From Deroplatys truncata (lineage: Eukaryota; Arthropoda; Insecta; Mantodea; Mantidae), in contig CM060985.1 of the NCBI GenBank assembly GCA_030765065.1, positions 7,936,001 to 8,000,000 of the forward strand: DNA of 64,000 bases, read 5' to 3'. The notes beneath the pieces are model-generated. The model saw only the letters and a list, made by a program, of their open reading frames with translations, had not been told where the DNA came from and did no database searches. Of this stretch, positions 1 through 11,001 are shown piece after piece. The number at the start of each line of letters is the position of its first letter. Position 1 is the first letter of the stretch. The position numbers and the translations under genes were made by a program.

Positions 1-1066
1 GCTTTGCCTTTAGTGATGGGAATAAAAAAAAGTCACAGGGTGCAAGATCGGGGCTGTAAGGTGGATAAGGTACACAGGTAATGTTGAATCGAGCCAGAAA
101 CTGCATGACTTGATTTGCGACGTGAAGCCGTGCATTGTCATGATGAAGTCGCCACCCAGTCCGAGAAAGCTCCGATCGTTTCTTTGCAATGTGCTTCCTC
201 AGTGTAGCCAATACTGACGTGTAGTATGCTGCTGTAATAATCATGTGAGGGGGAACTGCATGCTGGTAAATCATTCCATTACAGTCAAAAAATGTGATCA
301 CCATCACTTTCCCTGCAGATGGAACAACTTTTGCCTTTTTTGGTGTTGGAGAACCTGGGGATTTCCACACTGTGCTGGCTTGTTTTCCTTCAGGATCATA
401 ATGATGCAGCCATGATAATCGATTTAAAAAATGCATCCCCTCCATCAGCAAAGAGATGCAGCACCTCACGGCTTGTCTCCATTAACACAGCCTTTTGTTC
501 GGGAGTCAACAGACGTGGCATCCAACGAGCACAAACTCGGGTCATATGGAGATGGTCGTGCATAATTGTCAACACACTGCCATGAAATTCTCAACACTTC
601 ACTGAGGTTACATAATGTTATAAGCGATCCCCTCGGACAATCACAGCAGCTGTGTTGATGTTGACTTCAGTCACAGCAGAAGCCGAAACACCAGGCCCAC
701 CTTGCTTAACACTGACAAGTCAGCCTTCTTTGAAGTCCTTGAACCACCCAAACACTGTTGCATGAGGTAGTGCATCTTCACTGTACGCTTGCTTCAGCTT
801 TTCATAAGTTTCGGTGGCTGTATGGTTTAAACGAATTTGATTGCGCTGTACTGCTCCTCTTGCGTCACCTCCATTGTCTGGTATGGGAAATGCACGTAGG
901 GTCTACAAAATAGAGCATTACCACCAACCTACCAATACGAGAGTGCTGCCGCCTACCAACATTATACATAAAAATCCGCTCTTTTCAAATATTTATGTTA
1001 CAGATACGAAACTATCACGGAAGCTACAGGAAAAAATCAGTCTCAGTCTTTGTTGATCAGCCCTTG
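1..1066 (-). mobile_element. mariner (DD34D) element, copy 1, cut by window start
   Basis: Cut-and-paste DNA transposon remnant read on the minus strand. Near 131-145 the reverse complement gives HHDNARLH, and near 46-66 PPYSPDLAPCDFFLF, the second and third catalytic boxes of mariner transposase with 34 residues between the two Asp. Upstream, around 640-770, a degenerate helix-turn-helix region (FKDFKEG, VSVKQGGPGVSASAVTEVN) is visible. The 5' inverted end lies at about 1032-1066 and is followed by TA (1067-1068), the mariner target site. Relative to the copy at 61700-62583, a 15-bp gap at about 414 removes the SDES residues that contain the first catalytic Asp; a frame shift and stops also interrupt it. 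Inactive. The identity of the family is seen directly; inactivity is inferred from the lost residue. Confidence 0.9.
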
Positions 1067-1068
1067 TA

Positions 1069-1890
1069 CATACAAGAACAATTTGATGCAGAAGACATAC
1101 AATACGTGAAGTATAAGCAATGGGTTACTTTGGAAACTTTTGAATCTCAAGTACCAGAATATTTAGAGAAATTAGTAATTAAGCTAAATAATTTAATACC
1201 TCAAGTGTTTCTAGCTCAGCAACATTCTTTGTTTCTGGCAAATCGTCAGGAAAGCCATGAGGAAGGAGACTGCAATTTCTGATTTTTCAGAAAACTACGC
1301 TTTTGTTGTCCAAGATTCAGTCCATGGCATAGATTGAAATAACAACCAAGATACTTTGCACCCATTTGTTGTCGGTTTCATGCAATGCAGTGAAATGTGT
1401 CATCTAAACTTTGTTTCAATTTCAGAGCATCCGGTGCATCTTTTTGATAAAGCTTTTAAAAAAACAAATTAAACATTTGAAGGACATTTATTACCTTTCT
1501 GATGGTGCCAATGCTCGGTATCAAAATAAGAAACAAACTTTCTAATTTGTGCTACCATGAGGACGACTATGGTATTCATGCTGAGCGGTATTCCTTTGCG
1601 ACGTCACACAGAAAAGGACGAAGTAATACATTTTTTTGTTGAGTGAAACATTTTCGAGATATAGCTTGTTATTCCCTTAAATTTTTTAATACTTATTTTC
1701 TAAAATGGGAATTCGTTATTCATTTTTTTGTCTTGGATATGCAAAGAGTATTAACCTGTGGCAAAGGGAATGGTGCTGCACCTAGCAACCAGCTATTAAG
1801 ATATATGTCGATGCTTAAAGGTTACTGTATTTCTATATTGCCCTTGCAATTACAAAACAAGGGGAACAAAGTACGCCCTAAGCGGTAGTC
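1069..1890 (+). pseudogene. Decayed fragment of an unnamed conserved protein family
   Basis: Starts directly after the mariner TA. Reading 1069-1280 gives ...DAEDIQYVKYKQW...QVFLAQQHSLFLANRQ, a stop, then in-frame pieces DFSENYAFVVQDSVHGID, WNN/NNQDTLHPFVVGF, DIYYLSDGANARYQNK (1480-1530) and HEDDYGIHAE.YSFATSH (1555-1605). These blocks resemble a protein family I have seen in many arthropod and cnidarian predictions (motifs ENYSFV.QDA, HPFV, YFSDGA..QYKN, HEEDFG..AEWHFFATSH), for which I cannot give a name or function. Several stops and frame shifts separate the blocks, so it is not an intact gene. It could be a captured host exon set or part of an unclassified mobile element. Confidence 0.45.
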
Positions 1891-2050
1891 AAATATTTTT
1901 AGAACTGGTCGCTATGTGTAAAATGTAATTCTCTTTGCATGTCAAAAGATTGTTTCTGCAAATGTTTATCTGATTAATATGAAATAGATGGAGAATAAGA
2001 GTTTGTAAAAATAGTTTGTACAAGAGTAGAGAAAGTCATTTGAGTGTAAC
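1885..2050 (-). repeat. Dispersed repeat family A, end fragment
   Basis: The stretch runs from 'ctggtcgctatgtgtaaaat' to 'gtagagaaagtcatttgagtg' and aligns by eye with 21036-21210 and 24005-24200. It ends with the family's terminal motif GTAGAGAAAGTCA. Only the left terminal ~160 bp of the ~0.85-kb family A element are present here, and the non-LTR element at 2041 begins almost at its end. Confidence 0.6.
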
Positions 2051-4600
2051 ACATCAGATTTTTTGTATTATAAAGATTCTATTTTTATAACCAAACTTTC
2101 CCCAAAATATTATACGATATGATAAATGAGTAAGGAAATATGAAAAGTAGGCCATTTTAAGTACGTCAAGATTAACTGAAGTTTTAAGGGTATATAATGC
2201 AAAGCATGTATGGGATAATTCTTTAGATAGTACATCAATGTGGATTCCCCAGTCAAGGTTACTATCAACCCAGATTCCAAGAAATTTAATTTTATTATAC
2301 ATTGTTACCAAACCATTTTCTAAATAAACTTGGGCAAAATTCACATTTTTATATGATAGAATCCTAAGGCAACATTTTATTTTTAATAACAACGACAAGT
2401 CTGTTGTTATTAAACCAATTTACTACATAATCTCTTCCTGTATCAATGTTTACTGTAAGTTCTTGTTTAGTTTACCAGAAATTAAAATGCTTGTGTCATC
2501 TGCATTTAGTGTTAGGGAAGTCATTGTTTACAGCCAGGTCATTAATAACAGTAAAAATAGTAAGGGGCCTTGAGGTACTCCATATTTAACATTTTCCAAA
2601 CCAGAAGGAGAAGCTTTTATCTCTTTTGAATTTCTTATTTCAGTTAGATGTTTTATGATTCAAACACTATAATGGGATTCCCCTTATACCATAATTGCAC
2701 ATTATATCATGGTCAACCAGTTAAAAGCTTAAGATTGGTCAAGAAATAATCCCAAGCACTGGTTTCCAGCATCTACAATTTTATACACTTCTTCAATAAT
2801 GTATTGCATTGCAGAATTTGTAGATTTCCCTTGCTGAAACCCATATTGGGCTTTTTATGTAATATCCTATTGTACACTACCCTTTCGGAAAAAAACTGAA
2901 GAAATAGAAATAGGCCTATAGTTTTCTATCTCAGATTTCAAACCCTTTTTGTGTAGTGGTCTAATTTTAAAGACCTTCAAACTCTGAGGGAAGCAACCTT
3001 CTTTTAGAGATTAGTTGATCGTGTGACTGACCAGATGCAAGAAACATTTTTTTAGGAAAACTCGTCAAGACCTGGAGACTGCTTTTAATTATAGTGATCA
3101 GTTGTTGGTAAAAAGAAATACAAATAACATTTCTTTGGTCACCTAATAAAGGATTATTAGTAACATTTCCCTTTTTTCTAATATTACTGGCAACAGTTGA
3201 GAAATACTGATTGAACTCATGAGCCACTAATTGAGGATGTGACATTTATATTTATGCTAAAGTTCCTTTTGTGATCCTTGGATTCATGCTTAATAATGTT
3301 CCATACAGTTTTAGATTTATTTACAGAGTTACTCACTAGATTCCCATTATAAAGGTTTCTTGCAATTCACGTTATTCTGTTATATTTTTTTTGTAATTTA
3401 TGTAACATTGTTTTACACACAATTTCTTTTGTTAATTTACTTTGGAAACCTTGATACCTGAATACCCTTAGTAATCCATTTAGCCTTTTTATTTGTAGTT
3501 TCTTTCTTTTACCTCAACTTTCCTCCATAAAATTTATGTAAGGTCATCTAACTGATTACACTCTGTTTCATTCTATAAAAGTGATTCAGTACGATCTCTA
3601 ATTTCCTTATGAACTCATTTAAGTCACTACTGGGGTTTCTATACAATCAAATTAGTATAATCTTATAATCGCTTAGTTCAACTATACTTCCTTCAAAGAC
3701 CTCATCACACATTTGAGTACCAAAAGTGCACATAGGTTTTGGCATAGTATTTTCTTTTACAAAAATACAGGCACCACCATTATTTTTAATTTTTCTGCAA
3801 TAAGAGCTTTCCCTTATATACCTGTGTAAATTTAACATTTCAATTTGGTTATCTTTTAGCCAGTAATCAGTTAGTGTTATTATATCAACACCCTGTGGTT
3901 TACCATTTATCAATACATCTAAACTAGTATGCTTATTTCTAATACTTTGAACATTTTGATGAAATATTGCAAGAGAATTGGACAAACACTTTTTAGTTGA
4001 CTGCTCGTTTACCCCATTCAACTTTACATTGACAGTCCCTCCATCAAGCTTGGCCCCTAAATAGCTTTCACTTGAGTTCCTAGTTTTTTTACACACTGAG
4101 AATATAACACTTTTTAACAGATTGCCAAATTTGCTGGATCCCCTTCGATTGAGATGGGCCTCATCCCTGGAGGCAGGAATTCCCATCAACCATTAGACAA
4201 GTTCCTTCTAGCACAAAGCCAATCCAGTTCACTATTAATTCTTATAATTCTCCTAGTGGTAACAGCATCTTTACATTCAGCACCTGTGACCTAATGCTGC
4301 TTATCACGTCCATAATTTCCCCAATCATCTCCTCAGCCCTTAGCCCAGGACTTATGTTGTTTATACCTGTATTCAGTAAAACAATTTCCGGTTTTTCTTC
4401 TTTTTAATTCCACCCTTTCTATTTGATGTTTTATTTCCTGCAGTTAAATACCTGGGAAACAGCACACTTTGTAGCCTTTTCCCTGCATGTCTTGCCAGCA
4501 AATTCTAAAATCCAATCACCCACTTCAAGCCCTTTCCTTAAAGGCATCCAATAACTGCTACTCTCCAGCCATGCCGCACTGGAAACCCACTACACACAGC
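2041..4600 (-). mobile_element. Non-LTR retrotransposon relic (ORF1-like, APE endonuclease and RT parts)
   Basis: Minus strand, 5' end at high coordinates. 4190-4560 reads VLLNTGINNISPGL...EEMIGEIMDVISSIR and, in shifted frames, RINSELDWLCARRNLSNG, which looks like an SGNH-hydrolase-type ORF1. 3647-4189 contains the join DEAHLNRRGSSKFGNLLK and then the APE endonuclease start (LAIFHQNVQSIRNKH, SSYCRKIKNNGGACIFV). RT pieces follow: IENYRPISISSVF (~2900-2945), QYGFQQGKSTNSAMQYI (~2800-2860), GVPQGPLLFLLLINDL (~2540-2590), a catalytic ADD box in NADDTSILISGK (~2470-2510), and KFLGIWVDSNLDW (2240-2290). The QG(SILG)PLLF loop has lost codons, and many stops and shifts are present. Jockey-like by motif wording; the clade needs a tree. 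Confidence 0.85.
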
Positions 4601-4637
4601 TTTATAAATTATTTTATTTAACATTAACTACACAGAA

Positions 4638-5045
4638 TTCCATTTTGTTTTATGCAAATACATACAAAAAACACCAAGGAATTTATTTATATTTTTTATA
4701 GAAATTTAAACAAGCGAGTTAATAAGAATACATTGTTTTTAAATTTTTGGTTTTTAAAAATTGATGTAAATTATTAATTTTATCAATTATAATAAATATT
4801 ACGTAAAGGATCATATATTTAGCTTTCTATATTGAACTTTATAACATATCTAATCACTCCTTGCCTGCGAGATATTCTAATTTAAAGGTAGAGAGGTGTG
4901 CCGCTTTTCACTAGTTGTATTGCACACAATATTTTTTAATACAATGCGAGTTTTAAAAAATAAGAATTTACAACATGCTTCACTTTGTTTTTGTAATCCA
5001 TGGACAAAATCTGAAGTGAATTGGAAACATTAATGGTCACTATGT
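4638..5045 (+). repeat. Dispersed repeat family B, copy 1
   Basis: About 400 bp of AT-rich sequence with a clear second copy in the same orientation at 14665-15075. Shared landmarks include 'taaaaattgatgtaaat', 'gagatattcyaatttaaagg', 'tagagaggtgtgc' and 'cactttgtttttgtaatcca'. No reading frame and no inverted ends are visible. Homology stops at about 5045, before 'tatgttcaaaaccact'. It is an unclassified dispersed repeat. Confidence 0.7.
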
Positions 5046-5744
5046 TCAAAACCACTTCTGGATTATTCACCGCATTGGTACTTTGTACCACACAATCACT
5101 GTTAGTAGTGGGTGGGAATTTTTTTTCGACACGCATCACATAGTTTTAAGTCTGGTTACAAAATTATCTTTCTAAGCATGCTGCAGGCAACTAAGCTTAA
5201 TGATTTCTGTCTTGGAATCATTAAATGAAATTAAGCAATAGTCATAGCTCCATTTCTTCAGTATGCACCATCAGAAACCACAGAGCTAAAAATGAACTTC
5301 TAACACAAAGTAACATTTAAAATGAAACAGTGGAGAGAAGCTTCATAGAATATCAGATTCCAGTTGCTAAGTTACACCATGACAGCATATCAGCGTGCTG
5401 CTGCAGTATGAAGGTCTCAGTCAGCACTCTATGTTCTAAACCCTACGTGCTAACACAAACTGTTTAAAAGCATACTTCTAAGGAAGACCCCATCCTGATA
5501 TTAAGAGGTTTAAAACAAATATATCACAGACTCCTTCTGTATTTTTTCCAGATTTTAATATTATGGGGTTAAATATGATATTAACGATTGATGTAACATT
5601 TCTTGTTTACGTAATCTGTTTTTACATAAATATGAACTTGAAGATCTAATGTTGTGTTGCTTTTGTTTTGTTTGGTTACATAATTGTAACTGCCCCACGT
5701 ATGGGAGCCAATTTGCGATGTACTTGCAAATGTTTGTTTACATC
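5046..5744. other. Unassigned AT-rich interval
   Basis: No supported gene or repeat was seen here. A small imperfect hairpin (TTAATGATTTC / GAATCATTAA) lies at about 5198-5224. Short open frames here are of chance length and have no recognisable domain. Confidence 0.5.
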
Positions 5745-6074
5745 AGTGTTGAAGCCATCTTGTGACGTCATTCATTTGTTTGGTTTGTAGCTCCATCTGG
5801 CGTAGCAATTTGCGGTTCTTAGTATCAGTTTTTGAAATAATTCATTTCAAATGTCCTCCGGCTAGCTATTATCTTATCTTGGGTCGAACATGTGTCTCAA
5901 TACAGGTTGTGAAACGGAAAGGAATCTTTTATCCAAAAATTACACTGATGAAGAAATTTGTTTTATAATTTTTATTGTCGAACACGTTCACTATCACTTT
6001 TACATATTGATCTAGATACTCGCCAAACTGAAACTGTTATAATACTTCTTACTGATCACTTTTAACTGCATAAA
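5745..6074 (-). repeat. Dispersed repeat family C, copy 1
   Basis: The reverse complement matches 36795-37130. Shared blocks include 'cagtttggcgagtatcta', 'gaacgtgtttcgacaataaa', 'gattcctttccgtttcacaa', 'atagctagccggaggaca' and 'gctacgccagatggagctac'. In this copy homology ends at 6074, immediately before the ATG (6075) of the Tc1/mariner-like transposase on the opposite strand. An open stretch of 68 codons (5762-5968, plus strand) lies within it; in the other copy much of that frame stays open (CPPASYHLIL..., VVKRKGIFYP), but the function is unknown. Confidence 0.7.
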
Positions 6075-6947
6075 ATGGATCCCCACCTGAGGCTCAGTGT
6101 GCAAGAAAAAGGTCATAACCAACACAACCTAAAGCAGTAGTAGCCAAGGCGAGTGCAAAAGTGAATCAACCAACCCAAAGCAGCATTTCCATTCGCATTG
6201 GAATATCCAAAGGGACTGTCTATCAGATAATACACAGCAATTTGGGTCTAGAAAGGCGCCATAAATCATGCGGGCATGCCTTGAAAGAGCAGCACATCAA
6301 TGAATGCTTCACCAATGCAAGAAAGCTCTATGAACACCACCTGGCAGGTGAAAAGTGCCAATGGGTGGTTTCTTTAGATGAAGCACGGGTTTATCTTGGT
6401 GACACATAAAAACCCCAAGCCATTTATTACCACCAAGTGGGCCAAAAGAGGCACTCCTGCTTTATTCGGGAGAACAACGAAAAGTTTTCCAAAGGATTCA
6501 TGGTGGTTGCAGGTTATTTCTCTCGGGGGGAAACTCCACATTCACAGAGTTGCCAACAATGTAAAAATTAATGCAGCCTGCTATCAAAGGAATGTTATGG
6601 GCCGAATTTTTGAAGAAGATATCCTTCGGTTGTATGGCGAGGATGCCCCAAATGTTTGGATCCACATGGATAAAGCATCCAGTCACACTTCTTGGTCTTC
6701 CCAGCATTACTACCACCGGAAAGCTATGAAAACGGATGTCAATGTGATATCATTTAAAAGGATCCCTGTGAAGTCACCAGATGCCTCGCCAATGAATTTT
6801 TGCAGATTTGGTCTGCTGAAACAGCACCTTGCTTCTCGGTATCCCACCACAATTGAAGGACTCTGGAAAGCCTGCCAGGAGGAGTGGGCTAGCATGCTGT
6901 TCTTAGACGCAGCCATCTTCAACAGAAATTGCACCGCAGTGCCATAG
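6075..6947 (+). pseudogene. Tc1/mariner-superfamily transposase, DD41D-type, frameshifted
   Basis: DNA-transposon transposase. A likely start at 6075 gives MDPHLRLSVQEKG, then stops near 6140, a helix-turn-helix (SIRIGISKGTVYQIIHSNLGL, 6185-6250), the first catalytic box VSLDEA (6370-6385), a one-base-type frame shift near 6390-6405, and in the next frame KRGTPALFG, the second box IHMDKASSHTS (~6660-6690) and the third region VKSPDASPMNFCRFGLLK (~6768-6825). Counting 41 residues from the Asp of DKASSH to the Asn of SPMNF fits the DD41D (rosa-type) arrangement, with Asn where Asp is expected. Terminal inverted repeats were not located. Inactive because of the shift, stops and the missing third acidic residue. 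Confidence 0.85.
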
Positions 6948-7173
6948 TTAAAGCCTGTGGAAATCACACTGAGTGCAATAGGTGGTGGCGAAAGGGAATC
7001 TCACCATGAAAAAACATAAGCAAAAACATCCGAGCTTAAATGGAGCAACCCTCCATATATGATGAACATGATAAACAATTTGGGTTTAAAATCAATAAAT
7101 ATAGTCAACTCCATTGTTTTTAAACTTTAAAACACATTAAACAATATATGCTATATATAAATGAAATAATATA

Positions 7174-7650
7174 CAGGGTTATTATAAATGATTGAAGGGA
7201 TTTCATAAATTCACTGTAGTTATATTACTTGACATATTGTCACAAAACTCAACAGTCATACAGAAAAACTCAAGAAGTTTTGTTTTGTTGCAGCTGCACT
7301 TCAATTTCTGCCATGACAGTGCAACAGTAAGCAGGTAGTCAACATGGCACAGGTTGTGCTTGAATTTAATTCACATTAGTCTGTCGTAACAGTGCATTAA
7401 CACTTCAAAACAAAATTGAATAAAGATCCACCAAATACCAACTCCATTCAGCGATGGTATGTAGTTTACAGCTTCAGAATGCCTCTGTAAGGAGAAATTA
7501 ATGGATCAGCCTACAGTGACTGCAGAAGTGGTTGAGCACTTGCAGGCGAGCTTTACATTTAGCCCAAAGAAGACGATGAGCAGAGCGCTTAGCATTCCAC
7601 AATCAACAGCTTCAGGGCTGCCAGCAAACAGAGTGTTTAAGGGACTTCCA
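7174..7650 (+). mobile_element. DUF4817-type transposon, 5' fragment
   Basis: Begins with the terminal motif CAGGGTTATTATAAATGATT just after TA (7172-7173). From about 7415 shifted frames read NKDPPNTNSIQRWY, CLCKGEINGS (canonically CLCKGK), PTVTAEVVEHLQ and FTFSPKKTMSRALSIPQST. This is the N-terminal helix-turn-helix of an insect IS630-like transposase family usually labelled DUF4817. The catalytic half is missing, so it is a truncated, frameshifted relic. A more complete member lies at 50090-51269 on the minus strand. Confidence 0.75.
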
Positions 7651-8195
7651 TTAAGATAATAGGGGCTTTTTAGGGACCAATACAATTGAATAAAAACATT
7701 TTTAGTTTATTTTGGTGGGTTTGCTTACACTGTTTCTTGTGATTTCATTCACTATTGTTACGTGTATTAAGACAAAAGTGAGTTTAGGATTGGTCACCCT
7801 TCTCCCAAATGAGCATAAATATAATATAGAGTACATAGCTTTAAAGAAATTAAACTATATATTGTACACCAATTACACAGTATACGTAGTACGGACTATT
7901 TGTGCGTTCCCTTTTTTGTCCTTTATTTACTTAAACAAGCATTTTTACTTGCTGATTTATAAACAAGTTGCAAAACTATTGCCATTAAAAAAAAATGGTA
8001 ACACAACAGTGTTTTGTAATATTTGTGCTCATACTATTTCCCTTTCCACCATTTAATTTTATTATTTTTCCCCATTTAATCTGTCTACAATATTATTACT
8101 AATAAAGACACAAAAGATATGTGTTACAGTACAAAAAACAACATAAGGTAATTATAATTTAGATTAAAAACAACTTTATGATTTGCAATCTAAGA
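7651..8195. other. Unassigned AT-rich interval
   Basis: A 114-codon open frame at 7712-8056 is rich in Leu, Ile, Tyr and Phe and shows no domain. It is probably a chance frame in AT-rich DNA. Nothing else supported was seen. Confidence 0.5.
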
Positions 8196-8199
8196 TTAC

Positions 8200-8495
8200 A
8201 ATACAACCCAATTTTTTTAGAAAATAAAAAATTTTGAAAAATGTTCCATGTAAAGGATATTTTGGGGTGGGGGATTTTCTTGTAAATCTTTGTCTCTTTG
8301 TCAAAATGTTGTACTTATACAAGTTTCATTTTTGAGTTAAGCTGTTTTCTCTCTCATGCGTGCGCATGCACACAAACAGATCTTCTTCTTAAGTTTTTTT
8401 TATTCAGGTAGACTAAAAAAACGCATTTTCAGTGAAATCTCGGTATCAAATTTTTGGGTGGAATGCAATAGCTAGTACATGATAAAGTAAAAATG
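8200..8495 (+). repeat. Dispersed repeat family A, 3' part
   Basis: Contains the family landmarks 'catttttgagttaagctgtt', a run of 'cacacaaacagatc', 'cagtgaaatctcggtatcaa' and 'atttttgggtggaatgcaat', ending near 'gataaagtaaaaatg'. It aligns with 39190-39480 and 58430-58735 in the same orientation and with 20345-20640 in the opposite one. Confidence 0.65.
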
Positions 8496-8825
8496 TAGGT
8501 GCTCCAGCTGGTCCTGTATGTCACTTAACATTTCTATAATCCTGTCCAACAAGAGAGAGCAACTGAGTTTGTATCAGTCATTGCATTTGGAGAAACCTCT
8601 GTGGCAGCAGCCACTAAGCATTCTGTAACAATTCTCTATCTGTAAAACACTGCAGTTTCTTTTAGATATTAGCCAGGATATTCTATAACCTGCGCCTAAT
8701 ATTTTCTCTCTAGAAGTTTCATTCTTTGGGGAATTTGACTTCAATTTCACTTTGTTAAGCTTATGTTCTCTCTCCAACTCTTAAGAGAAATACATTTAAA
8801 GATATACTTCAGATACACTTCTTAA

Positions 8826-8853
8826 ATAAATATATATATATATATATATAAAT
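8826..8853. repeat. (AT)n microsatellite
   Basis: About 11 perfect TA/AT dinucleotides inside an AAAT-rich context. Confidence 0.9.
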
Positions 8854-10032
8854 AAATCACATCAAATAGGTCTAATATGCACTCAAATTTTTAGATAAGT
8901 TCAGTTCCAGGTACTTAATAAAATAGTAACTAAATAGTGGAATCATATCCTGGTTTTTATATTTCCAAAACTATTAAGAAAGCACCTTTAAATGTTGTAA
9001 ATAAATACCAGTAAGACCACCAAAGTGCGCTTCATGCTTCCAATTACAGCAACATTGATATTGAAGCATTTTATGTGTAATTTAAACACTGCATATCAAA
9101 TAGCAGGCTTTATTTTTGTAAGTCATAACAAAAATACTCTCTGCCACTCTTCCTGAGTTCGAAGCCATACCTGCCACTGAATGCGGCGTGTCTGAAGCAC
9201 AGGTGAATGAGACGGTTGGAGAAGGGGAGGGGAGTGAGACGGCAAGGATGCCTTTCAGTGCAGTGGCTCTTCAGAGTTGTTTTTTCCCCCATGCGTGTTT
9301 TACACAACATCAACCTGAACACAAATGAAAAGGCATGGGGCCATCCCTATAAATTTGAATATTCTTGGAAAGCTCATTCTTTCAAAAATGAATCTGCAAA
9401 TAAAGAAACTTTTATTTGCACACTATAAAAAAAAATCTGATATGCAACCCAAGACTTACCAACCTTTATAAAATAATTGAATGTATAAGCGTGATACTTC
9501 AAACTGTTTTACATAATCATGGTAAATGCCTAGAAATAGTTTCCAATTTAGTTATACTGACTTGGTCAACTGCAACATGTGACAACAAATGTCACTGTTT
9601 ATACTGACATATACTATTGTGCGGCACATATTACTATCACTTTGTCTGTCATACCTGAAACAACTTGCCAACTGCAGCAAATAAGGATTTATATTTTTTA
9701 TACAAGAGCTTAAAGAAAATTTATCATTACATTAAAAAATGTGCAGAAGTGCTGACCTGGCAGGAGACCTACAAAAATTGTCTGAAATATACAGGAGACA
9801 ATTTAAATCATTTAAAGTGCTGTAACCCACCTACCTGCCCATATTAAGGAGATTATTATATGTAAAAAAACTTGGTATATAAATAAATAGAAAGACTCCA
9901 TTTTGAAAGCAATATGCATGTGCAAACACACTGCCAGCTAAAATGGCTTTGTTTTGTATTCTTATTCTGTTAAGAAGACCATACTTACATTAAGTTTCAT
10001 CACTCACAGATTGAGCATGACTATACCTTTTT
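8854..10032. other. Unassigned interval
   Basis: No supported gene or repeat was recognised. Open frames of 60-73 codons here have no recognisable domain. Confidence 0.5.
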
Positions 10033-10884
10033 CACTATAAGCTGAAAGGAGAAGTAATCAAAACTTAAATGTATCACTCCGCCAAGCACATGGCAACACC
10101 ACGTGGAGGATGACGGGAACTAAGCACTGAGAGAGGAAATGGCTTCAGACAGAATGCTAGCTTGGGGATAAGTAGCTTTTAAACATTGTAGTCTTGTTCC
10201 TATATTTTACCTTATAACACACAATACTAAGAGTAGACAAATAAAAGCTGTACCTGAACAGTTTGGCATTAAAGGTAGTGGATTAAACTGTTCTTAACTT
10301 CAGGCTTTAGAAATCATTCATTTAATGACTAATATCAATATACCACCTTTGCTTTAAACTTTTATGAGTCAACAAGTTAAATAACGATTAGCACTATAGG
10401 TTAAAACACAACAGAAAACTAATGCAACCCAAGCCATCCAAGCAACAATCCTGCATCACTAACGAAGAACTTCAATTATTGCTAAACAATGGCCAACCAT
10501 ATTCTTTGTTGATTAACAGTGGATACGTTTCAAAGAATTTGTTAAAAGCACTTAACACAATTGTCTTCTTTCCATTTCCTGCATTTATGTTTTCTGCAGT
10601 GGCACAAGATTCTAAGCTGGAAACAAAGTGTGCATAGCCTCTTAAACCCTCTGATATATCGGTTCATGTAGTTATAGGTGACATTTAGTTTCATAAATTT
10701 AACGGTTACAGTAATGAGTTTTTTTAAATTTCTCTGCACGAGAATAACCACAAAATGTTACGATATGAACTGAACTGTTTTTTGTAGAGGAAGGCACAAC
10801 ATGCTAAGCAGGAAAGGTTGTAATTTGTTCACAGCCAATGAGGTGCCACATGGTTTTGTTTACTTCTCCTTTTAGCTTATAGTG
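10033..10884. mobile_element. 852-bp terminal-inverted-repeat element, non-autonomous
   Basis: The left end (10033-10064) reads CACTATAAGCTGAAAGGAGA and on through AGTAATCAAAAC. The right end (10853-10884) is its reverse complement with two mismatches, giving a 32-bp inverted repeat. The inside has no transposase; open frames at 10422-10637 and on the opposite strand are unrecognised. I could not find a convincing target-site duplication. A Merlin-like transposase relic begins only ~120 bp downstream, but I cannot show that the two are related. Confidence 0.75.
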
Positions 10885-11001
10885 GAAACATAATCAGTTA
10901 ATTAATATACTGGTGTGTACCAGCCATGACAATACCGTCCATATGTCTTCTAGGGGATGAAAAGCAGCTACTGCAATTCATAACTGATAACTGATTAATA
11001 A

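Noticed and set aside
7712-8056. 114-codon membrane-like protein
   Set aside because: Hydrophobic composition follows from AT-rich sequence; no signal peptide logic, no homologous motif and no second copy.
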